Shown: positions 35,271 through 46,300 of the stretch, one piece after another
Position numbering within the stretch: position 1 is the stretch's first letter
How the letters are laid out: the number at the start of each line of letters is the position of its first letter
Source: Mytilisepta virgata
Lineage: Eukaryota; Mollusca; Bivalvia; Mytilida; Mytilidae
DNA: 64,000 nucleotides
NCBI GenBank assembly: GCA_028015205.1
Contig: CM051513.1
Span: forward strand, 46,690,841-46,754,840
Direction: 5' to 3'
The notes under the pieces: generated by a model
Seen by the model: the letters and a program-made list of their open reading frames with translations, nothing else
What the model was told of the DNA's origin: nothing
Database searches by the model: none
Program-made: the position numbers and the translations under genes

Positions 35271-37000
35271 TAATCGTGGTTAAACATGTTTAGTGCTTTT
35301 GAAAGTATAACTATTACGTAGTTAATCGCTTAGAGAAAGAACAAATTCTGCATTTTCGTTGGACATAATCCAGATGAACAGTTCCAAAATATTCAAATTT
35401 GACAAATTTGGATATTTATGAAAAGGTTTTTGAAAAAAAGTTTCTTAATTTGTTTTATAAACTGTACACTAAAGAATGAAATGAGCTTCATTTTCTTTCG
35501 TTGACATTTCGAAATATCTCTTGCTTGCCTAGTGAATTCAATGTATGTTCATGTCTCCCTGTTTCAATTCTTAGGCTGTGGTCACTTATTCTAAATTTGG
35601 TAATTACCTTCCTCTTACTAAAATTATTAACATCAAGGTATTTTTCATAAGTAAAATGGCTTTTAAATATAAAATATGTATCTAATTTTCCAGAACTAGA
35701 CTTTTTATGCATTTTTTAAGACTTAATTTACAACACGTAGTTCGATCCAAATTGAGTTTTTGACTGTAAAAAATCGAATTTGTATACCATGAATTGTTAT
35801 ATTGCTTATAATTATTTTTGTATTCATTATATGCACTCTTCATTAAGTTGAAAGGGGAGTTTCCCCATCTACCCAATAGATAAAAAATTGAGACAACATA
35901 TGGATATATAAAGGATATATTCCAAGTTCAGAGAGAACTGCCATATTAGTGCATTGTTTTCAAAAACCAAGGGTATATTTATAGAATTTGAGATAATTTC
36001 CAATTTTTAAATATTTTCAAAAAGGGAGAGATCTTTCTTTTTAGGGGTTATGTTTACTGTATCCCAGTTTTCGCATCCATATAAAACAATAGGTCTTATG
36101 CAGTGATCAAATAAATGAAGGAAACTATTAATAGTTATGACCTACATTTTATGCTTGGGCGACATTGGTTAAGTTTTGCGTTTAGGTTCATTTCTTTTGA
36201 ACTAAATATAGTGTATCAACGAAACTTCATCAGTGGATGTGCCTTGGATAGTACTGAGCATTCATACATTCATACATGATGACCTACTTTTTAGGTTTCT
36301 GTATTTTAAAAATCAGGTAATGAGTTAAGATTTTTTTCTTATTGCAGATTCATAAAAAAATTAAAACTGTTTTTCAAAACCAACAGTAAATTCATGTAAA
36401 TTCATATTTTCAAATGAGTAAATATACCCCTCCCCCCTTTTAGTTTTAGACAAGTAAGTTAATATGCTATGATTGTATGTAAATTTGTATTACTAACGGA
36501 GTTTTGTACCCATTTGTTAAACATAGATGTTTTTTTCACTAATGAAACTAGAACTGTGGGTGACCTCACTTGCAATACTAGGAGGTACAAGATTTAAACA
36601 AAGTCATATGAAAGCCTATCCTTCACATAAATTTTCGTTAAAATTCATTGACACGTTTAGGAGTTGTGCTTACAAGCTTTAAACATGTGAAATCCTTAAG
36701 TTGGATTTGCTCCATTTGCAAGCACATCTACATATTATGATGCCCAACCTTCAAAAATCCATTAAATAAAATAAGAAAAATAACATAAAGATACAAATGT
36801 CGAAAAAGATCGGGAAATACACGTTATTCTTCAAAACCACATGTAGGTACGTTTTTTTTTTTTTTTTTTTTTGTTCACTTCCGGCATTTTCATATATGGG
36901 CAAAGCTACGTTTTTCCTGCAGTTAAAATGCATAATGTGATACCATCCTTGCAACATACGTAAAACCAGTGTGGCAATATCACAACAATATTATAACACC
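35271..37000. other. Intergenic region between the two convergent genes
   Basis: AT-rich, no exon recognised. A T homopolymer lies at about 36850-36872. Convergent genes face each other across about 9.3 kb (27684-37031). Confidence 0.45.
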
Positions 37001-37006
37001 AATATT

Positions 37007-37012
37007 TTTATT
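37007..37012 (-). promoter_or_regulatory. Candidate polyadenylation signal of the collagen-Ig gene
   Basis: TTTATT on the plus strand gives AATAAA on the minus strand about 20 bases after the stop codon at 37032. If used, the 3' UTR would be very short; other signals further on are possible. Confidence 0.4.
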
Positions 37013-37031
37013 ATCTTATCGCACTTGCAGT

Positions 37032-37303
37032 TTATGTTATGCTAAGCGTCCATTCTTTGGAGGATGCGATACCAACGCTGTTCCTAGCGACACAAATGTA
37101 CTTGCCACTATCATTAGGTACAGTGTTCCTAATAGTTAGATGGCCATCATTCACAAAGTACCCGGATGTCGTATTAAGAAGAATGCCGTCATGGTAGAAA
37201 CTAATACCCGGTTTCGGAACGCCGAAAGCTGTGCACGTCAGTTCAATGGAGGTTCCTCTTGGTAATTCTAAACTTTTTGGTGTTATAGTTATTTTTGGTA
37301 TTG
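37032..37303 (-). CDS. Collagen-Ig gene last exon: Ig domain 2 and stop
   Basis: Acceptor TTTAATTCCAG precedes 37303; 90 codons including TAA at 37034-37032. Begins IPKITITPKSLELPRGTSIE; the Ig disulfide pair is in IELTCTAFG and DSGKYICVARN. The usual C-strand Trp is replaced by Phe (GISFYHDG). The domain ends SKEWTLSIT directly at the stop, as in I-set Ig domains of adhesion proteins. Confidence 0.85.
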
Positions 37304-40300
37304 CTGGAATTAAAATGAGCATTCATTTAAACAAAATGATTTGAATGGTAAAGGTTAGATAGCGACTTTGGTCAATTTACAACAATCAAGAAAATATTTC
37401 CCGTTTATTCGCCGAGTTTACCTTATACTTACCACCAAATCAATAATGGTGCCGCTTTTATTTCATTCACGTTACTTTTCATTTAAAAATGGGCCATTTT
37501 TCGTTACGCCAATGACTTGCCGGTTTTTATGGCTATACTGTATGTATAATTTGAGTTGATTTTACGGACGGTTTTATACGGTTTCTCAGAATATTTCCCT
37601 TTTCGCTCAACTGGCCGATAAGGCAATGTTAACTATTGCCATCAGTTAGCGTCTGTCGTTCCGCGTAAACTGTCCTTTAAAGATCTTCTCCTTTCATACT
37701 ACTAGGACAATTGGTATCAAAATTTGGTTGAATGGTCCTTGGATGGCACTTTCCACAAATACGTCCAGCATCCCAGACCTCAAACCTACATGGTTACTAT
37801 TACTAAAAACAGACAAAAGGTGGATAAATTTTAAACATCAAATCTTCTATGAAACTACATGCCAGATGGAACCAATCTTGGCAGCAATGGTCCTTAGGTG
37901 GTCCTCGTTCAGAATTGTGTCCGATGATCTGGACTGTCAACCAAGATGGCTGTCACCGCCGAACTTAGGACCCTAAGGGAAAATTCATTTAAAGATCTTC
38001 TTGTCTGAAACCAATTGGAACCAGACATTGCAGAAATAGTCCTTAGATGTTCTCTTTCAGAATTTTGTCCGACAACCGAACTTATTTAAACATATGACCC
38101 AATGGGAAAAGTAATTTAAAACCCTTTTCCATGAAACCACTTGGAAAATTAAAACCAAAATTCGGGGGAATGGTCCTTGGATGGCCCGTTCCAAATTTGT
38201 GTCCGGCATGGCACGGCTGTTGTTATTAAACAAGAAGCTCCAAAGAGCCTGAATCGCTCACCTGTTATCTTTTGTGTACCAGTAGATTTTGCATCAATGA
38301 TTATTTTTGCTATTTAATGTACACCGTCGCAATTTTCTCCTTAATATTGACCTGTACAGGTAAAATATAGAATCCTGAACCGAATTAGATATGATTGCTA
38401 GAGACATTTTCAATGGCATTGACTCTTGACCTTTAATTTTGACTTGAACAGGTAAATTGTAGGGTCCTGAGCCAAAAATATATATATAAATAATCTTTCA
38501 AGGGCAACTGACGATTTTGATCCTGTTGACTTATTTGAAGATCTTACTTTGCTGAACATTTTTGTTATTTACAGTTTGTCTTTATCTATTTTTATATTCA
38601 AGATAACAACCTGAAACTGCAAAATTTCCTTAAAATTAACAGTTCAGGGGCAATACCCCAACAAAGGGCTGTCCAATTCATCTGAAAATTTCGTGGCTGG
38701 TAGATCTTGACCTGTTGAACATTTTTACCCCATGTCAGTTTTGCTCTAAATGTTTTAGTTTTTGAGATAGCAGCCGAAAACTGCATTTTACCCCTATGTT
38801 CTATATTTCTCGACGGACAAGAAAATAAAACATAAACTTTAATCTAGATACCCAAAGGATCATTCAGACTAAGTATGGCTGTAACTGGTTCAGTGGTTTC
38901 AGAGGAGAAGATCTTTGAAACAATTTACGACGGACGGGCAACGGACGGACGGACGACGGACGCCAAATGATGGCAAAAGCTCACATGTTCTTTTAGGACA
39001 GGTAAGCTAAAAATAGAAAAAGGTAGATAAATTAAAAAATCTTCATGAAACTACATGGCCCTTATGTGGTACTCTTTCAATGACCCAGACTGTTAACCAA
39101 GATGGCTGCCATCGCCTAACGTAGTTTTACATAATTAAGAGCCTATGGGAAAATTAATAACAGATCTTTATGTCTGAAACCACTTAACTAATTTGAACTA
39201 GACTTGGAAGCAATAGTCCTTAGATGATTCTATTTCAGAATTGTGTCCAATAAATCTGATTGCCTACCAAGATGGCCGCCACAGCCCAACTTAGTCTAAC
39301 ATAGGACCCTACGGGAAAATTCATTTAAAATCTTCTTGTCTGAAAGCAGTGAATGCATGAATATTCTGTCATCAAGATAATTTAAGAAAGGGAATTTTAC
39401 CTGGCAGTTTTCCTTTATAAAGTCTCTTCCCAATCATGCATCATTTTGTTCATAAATTAATATATATTGTATTAATTATTAATAATATTGCTTTCTTGTG
39501 CATAATGTTATCCATGTTAGAAATATGAATATGTGTAAAATTGAAGGCAAAATGATGACATGCAAATCCAATGGAAATCCTAACCACAAAAGGGGGAGGT
39601 GCTTTGCCAAATGACTAAAATTGAACAAATCGTTGAAAGATCAAAGCTCCCTTAAAATTTTAAGCAGAAAAGTTATCCAACATAAAGAATACTTATAACA
39701 TTTTATTATGTCTAGCATTTGTCAAAAAGAACACACCTTATTTCTTTGCACTTTTGGTACCACTGATAAGTAATAACCTCACCTTCCCAGAAACACAAAT
39801 AATAATATTACCAGGAGTAAGTTATAACCTCATCTCCCCCAGAAACACAAATAATAATATTACCAGGAGTAAGTTATAACCTCATCTCCCCCAGAAACAC
39901 AAATAATGATATTACCAGGAGTAAGTTATAACCTCACCTCCCACAGAAACACAAATAATGATATTACCAGGAGTAAGTTATCACCTCATCTCCCTCAGAA
40001 ACACAAATAATGATATTACCAGGAGTAAGTTATAACCTCATCTCCCCCAGAAACACAAATAATGATATTACCAGGAGTAAGTTATCACCTCATCTCCCCC
40101 TTAAACACAAATAATGATATTACCAGGAGTAAGTTATAACCTCACCTCCACTAGAAACATTCACATATCGTTCTGCTGTTCCTACTATGTTTGTTGCCAC
40201 ACATTTATATCTTCCTTCATCACCAGGCCCAAAACTTGTAAAACGTGAAAACGTTTCATGGTTGTTTGTGTATTCCACCAATCCCCTACGTCTAGTCAGT

Positions 40301-43300
40301 TTTGTGACCTTGACCTTTGGTTTGGGATTCCCTGATGCTTGACAAGGAATTGTTTTACTTGAACCACCCTGGACGTAAATTTGTGATTCCGGTCCGTCTT
40401 TAAAAGTTGGAGGTTCTGTAAAATGCAAGAAGTGGGAATGATATGTGACATATTCCGAAAGTTTAACACGAACAATTTAGTTTTGTTTAGGTATAACAAC
40501 GGCAAACGTATGTTTGAAGTAGTAAATTAGTTCTTTTTGGTAGTTAATTACGACTTTTAGCTTTTTTGGACAACATACACGAAATGCAATAAATCTTACT
40601 ACTAAGACGGGCCAACTTTAAATATGTTTGTTTTTACATATACAGCGCAGCTCCTTCAGTTATAGAAGCATGCATTCAGAATAATCGGACATCTAGCCCA
40701 TTTACCTACATACATCTGCCACCTTAATCGAACCCTTAAAAATGGTCATCATTTTCAACCCACAAAAAATTATGACAGAATCGTTTAAATGCCCTTTTAA
40801 CTAAAGAAGTTTTGTCAGTGCATTGGGTTCAACATCAAGAAAAGTTACCATCAATTGTTTTAGTACTAAGAATTTACTTATCTGTAAATATCATAAAATT
40901 AATTGATCCTTACTCAAGCACTCACAACCATCTAGTACCAATTTTATATCTTTGCCTTGGGGACCAGCAGGTCCTGGATCGCCTTTGGTACCAGTCAAGC
41001 CCTTTGCTCCTACTAGACCCCTGTCTCCAATGCTGCCTTTATAGCCTTGTAATCCTTGATCACCCTTTAGACCTGATAAACCCTGGTCACCGTTTGGGCC
41101 CTATAATGTGTTATTTTATACGTTTATGCATGTCAGTCAGCGACGATGTAGGATCCAAGTGAACAGAAAATTTTGCTAAGTTTGAATTATTGTTCGTAGT
41201 TATCGTTCAGGTTGTATGTGAAACGTTTAATGTATAAAACCGAATAAATGTACATGTATTTTAAATTTCTCTAAATTACATTTTAGGCATTAAGTTTAAT
41301 GCCTGAATACATTTTTTCAAGATTTAAGCTTAAATCCTATGAATAAATGTTAATACCTAACCCTTTCCAGTCCTTAAATTTACTGCCTAGGCTATAGCAT
41401 ATTGCCTTTGATTAGCTTAATGCCTGCATGATTTTACTTATTGCCGCTTACATATTCATTGTCGGAAAATATATAAATAATTTGTACTCGCTTCAATAAT
41501 TCCCCTATTCTAAAGCTTTCATAAACTATTTTTTCTGGCAATGTTTATACCGTAAGTCCAGGTGCGCCAATATAGCCTTTCCTGCCATTTGACCCCGGTT
41601 CGCCCTTTTCTCCCATTTCTCCAATCGGACCACGGACTCCTCGATCCCCTGCATCGCCTTTAGCTCCGGGAAGTCCTTTAATTCCCAAGTCTCCTTTCTG
41701 ACCTAATACTCCACTGTCTCCTAGTCCTCCTGCTAAACCTCGGACTCCTATTTCCCCTTTTTCTCCTGATTTAAATTGTTTGAATTTAGTACCATTTAAA
41801 TATGAGCTTTATTAAACTGCATGTCAAATTGATCACATATACAACATTTAACATAGGGTTTTATATTTTTATGGCATGTTTCGTGAAGATAACATTAGAT
41901 AATTCCCTCGATACATTGCTCATTTAATCAACAATTGATTGTTTATTGTTTGTTTAGTTTTACGCCGTTTTCAGCACATTTGGCCATTTCGTGGCGGCCA
42001 GGTTTTATTGGTGGAGGAAGCCGGAGTACCCGAAGAGAACCACCGAATTTCGGTAGGGAAATTGGCAATCCTTGTCAATTTAGATCGGAATCTAACACAC
42101 CTCGCCACAGGTGAAATTCGAACGCACAACCCCAGTGTTGACAGGCTGGTGATCATTAGTAGTCATGACGAACTACCCAGACCACTCGGCCACCGAGGCC
42201 CCATCAACAATTGAAACAGATATTAAAGTATAAAACTTGAACACGGCTCAATCTTGTTTCTGAATATAGAAACTTGTGACCTTTGAATCTATAATGACCA
42301 CACATGCACTTAGCGATATACCAAACGTATTTACAGTATTGTAGGTTTTCTTGTGTTTAAATGAAATTTTTAAAATGAATTTTTAAAATGAAATTTTAAA
42401 GAGTTGTCTTTCTTTATAGATAGATTTAATTTTATTGGAATGTAACTCAGTTATTCCGATACTAATGGGGCAGTTGGGACAAAACAATTATGAAATGGTC
42501 ATTAGGGGGTCTTCTTTCAAGGACGAATATTTTAAATATTTTCTGCTAATGTTGTTTTTACGAAATGGAAGCCATATTGGCTCAAGGTTGGAACCCATGG
42601 ACGTAATTTTGGCTGCATTAAAAGTGCGCAATTTTGTTATTAAGGACTTTTACATCTGCGCAATGTTTGTAATTAAGAACTTTTACATCTGCGCACCGTT
42701 TGTTATTACAACTGTGCACTGTTTTTTTTTACATCTGCGCATGAAAAATTCAGATGAGCGATACAGGTGTGCCTATAGTTTTATGTTTCGTCACACGAAA
42801 TATCTCTAAAATAAAATTATATCGGTATCATTACTGTTTCTCTTACTTAAAATAAAGTAAACTATGAACACATCAATTCTCTACAATACGTACTAAGTTG
42901 TGTATCGAACTGTTCATGAAATTCGAGATTCAATGTCCAAAGTTTGAAATTCGAAATCCGACGTCCGACATTCGATATCTCTAGTATTAAAAACTCAGAA
43001 GCTTTCCTCTGATTGGTTATTCTAATTGTTGAATTTCGAATCTCGAATCTCGAATTTAAGATATTGAATTTCGGATTTCAGATTTCGAATTTCGAACTTT
43101 GGATACTGAATTTCGTATTTCGAAAGTCAATATTGAATTTCGAATGTCGTATTTCGAATCTCGTATGATCCTTCTGGGCTTTCGTTAAAAAACTAGGTAG
43201 TTTATAAACACGCTAACATTTTTATCCCCTCGCTAACGAAGTTGATATACTAACACTACCGTCCGTCCTCCCTTCCGTCCGAAACACCCCTGTGAACACT

Positions 43301-46300
43301 CTAGACTCAGCATCCTTCAAGGGATTTTGACCAAACTTGGCACTTACTTAATCCTTATGAATATCTACAACCGTGATTTTCAAGGTCATAGGTCAAAGGT
43401 CAAGGTCACAATTGAACTTGTAAATTCTTTACACCCTTGAAGCAACATCCTTCAATGGATTTTGACCACATTTTGCACATACTTAGTCCTTATGAATATC
43501 TAGAACCTATAGATTTTCAAGGTCATAGGTCAAAGAGCAAGGTCACAGTGGAACTTGTAAATTCTTTACACCCTTGTGAACACTCTGGAAGCAGCATCCT
43601 TCAATGAATTTTGACCAAACTTCGTAGATACTTAAATCCAACTCTGTATATGTACCACTTAGTCCTTAGGAAAATATACAGCGCTATTGATTTTCATTTT
43701 AAATGTCATCGTCACAGGATCACAATTGTTCGTAACATCCTCGTGAAAACTCTAGAATCAACAGCCTTCAGTGGATTTTTATCTAACTTTAAACAAGGTT
43801 TAAATTTATCACGATCTAAAAGCCTAAAGATTTTGATGGGATGGTCTTGTGAAACTTACGTAATCACTGTTCTAGTCGGGACAATATTTGAATGGTGTTG
43901 TACTTTATGTACGTGAATAAGTACTATTCTTTATAGTAGTACGTATGTAAGTTATGTACGTGAATTAAGTAGTACTATTCTTAATATTACATGAATGTAC
44001 GTGGATTCATATAAATATGAATTTGTGCGAAATATTAACGCACGTGTTAAGTTTCTGGAAATGCACGTGTTTTTGACAAATAGTGTTAGTAGTATATATG
44101 CGGTTTTCAGTTATCATTTGTGGAGGTGCTGTGGAGGTGCCGGAAGTGACGTCACCGGGACCGGAAATGACGTCACAGGAAGTGACGTAACCGGAACCGG
44201 AAGTACCGAAAGTGGTTTGCGCGCATGCGCAACCAGAAGTAATGTGTTTTCGCGCCATTTGTTACCGGAAGTGACGTCAGTCACGTGCAAGGACCCGGAT
44301 GTTTCGTCTGCGCATGCGTAGGCGGAACCGGAAGTGATTTGCGCGCATGCGCAACCGGAAGTAGTGGATTTTCGCGCCATTTCTTTACGGAAGTGACGCA
44401 AGTCACGTACAAGGACCCGAATGTGTCGTCTGCGCATGTTCAGGAACTGGAAGCACCCAGAAGTCATGCGCAACCGGAAGTAGTGGATTTCCCCATGATT
44501 TGATTACGGAAGTGACGCAAGTCACGGACCAGGATGTGCCAGGTGAATTATCTCCCTTTTCCTGCACTTCTCGATCGTCTCTGGCTCTTTCGTCGGTCTC
44601 TGGGGTCTGATACTCTCACTGTTATGTCGGAGTCCGAGAGTATACGAAGTACACTATTGGATTATCTCCTCTTATCCCGCTCTTTTCATCTGCGGGTGAT
44701 GTTTTTTGTGAGGACCAAAGGTAGGATTGGATTATCTCCCCTTATCCCGCTCTTTTCATTTGGGGGTATTTTCTGTGAGGACCAAAGGTAGGATTGGATT
44801 ATGTCCTCTTACCTCCAAGTGATGCTGTCACCATTAGATCAATGGAGGGGTGTCCTTAGCAACCGCCTTAGCAACGGCGGTCCATTTCTATGATGCACTT
44901 CGTTTCTCTTCTCTTGCTCCATCCCGCTCCTCGCTGCTCTTCTCTTGCTCCGTGTTGCTCATCGCTGCTCTTCTCTTGCTCATCGCTGCTCATCACTGCT
45001 CATTGCTGCTCATCTCTTGCTCATCACTGCTCATTGCTGCTCATCTCTTGCTCATCACTGCTCATCGCTGCTCATCTCTTGCTCATCGCTGCTCATTGCT
45101 GCTCTTCTCTTGCTCATCGCTGCTCATTGCTGCTCATCTCTTGCTCTTTGCTGCTCATCGCTACTCAGGACCTTACTCGCGTGCTCATTTCACTCCTGCT
45201 GCTTGTCACTGTTCGTCATCGCTGTTCATCTCTTTATCCACCCTTTTCCCGCACTTCTCGGTCGTCTCTGGATCTTTCATCGGTCTCTAGGGTCTGATAC
45301 TCTCACTGTTATGTCGAAGTCCGAGAGTATACGAAGTACACTATTGGATTATCTCCCCTTATCCCGCTCTTTTCGTCTGTGGGTGATGTTTTCTGTGAGG
45401 ACCAAAGGTAGGATTGGATTATGCCCCCTTACCTGCAAGTGATGCTGTCACCAATAGATCAATGGAGGGGTGTCCTTAGCAACCACCTTAGCAACGGCGG
45501 TCCATTTCTATGATGCATTTCGTTTCTCTTCTCTTACTCCATCCCGCTCCTCGCTGCTCTTCTCTTGCTCCGTGCTGCTCATCGCTGCTCTTCTCTTGCT
45601 CATCGCTGCTCATCATTGCTCATTGCTGCTCATCTCTTGCTCACCACTGCTCATTGCTGCTCATCGCTGCTCATCTCTTGCTCATCGCTGCTCATTGCTG
45701 CTCTTCTCTTGCTCATCGCTGCTCATTGCTGCTCTTTTCTTGCTCATCGCTGCTCATCTCTTGCTCCGTGCTGCTCATCGCTACTCAGGACCTTACTCGC
45801 GTGCCCATTTCGCTCCTGCTGCTTGTCACTGTTCGTCATCGCTGTTCATCTCTTGATCCACCCTTTTCCCGCACTTCTCGAACGTCTCTGGATCTTTCAT
45901 CGGTCTGATACTGTCACTGTTATGTCGAAGTCCGAGAGTATACGAAGTACACTATTGGATTATCTCCCCTTATCCCGCTCTTTTCATCTGTGGGTGATGT
46001 TTTCTGTGAGGACCAACGGTAGGATTAGATTATGTCCCCCTACCTGCAAGTGATGCTGTCACCAATAGATCAATGGAGGGGTGTCCTTAGCAACTGCCTC
46101 AGCAAAGGCGGTCCATTTCTATGATGCACTTCGTTTCTCTTGTTTTGCTCCATCCCGCTCCTCGCTGCTCTTCTCTTGCTCCGTGCTGCTCATCGCTGCT
46201 CATCACTGCTCATTGCTGCTCATCTCTTGCTCATCACTGCTCATCACTGCTCATTGCTGCTCATCTCTTGCTCATCACTGCTCATCGCTGCTCATCTCTT

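Noticed and set aside
41939..42214. 91-codon plus-strand frame and its minus-strand partner
   Set aside because: Both lie fully within SINE copy 5.
43995..44321. Open frames across the left end of the Polinton-like element
   Set aside because: They cross the inverted repeat and the target duplication and are made of the promoter-motif array.
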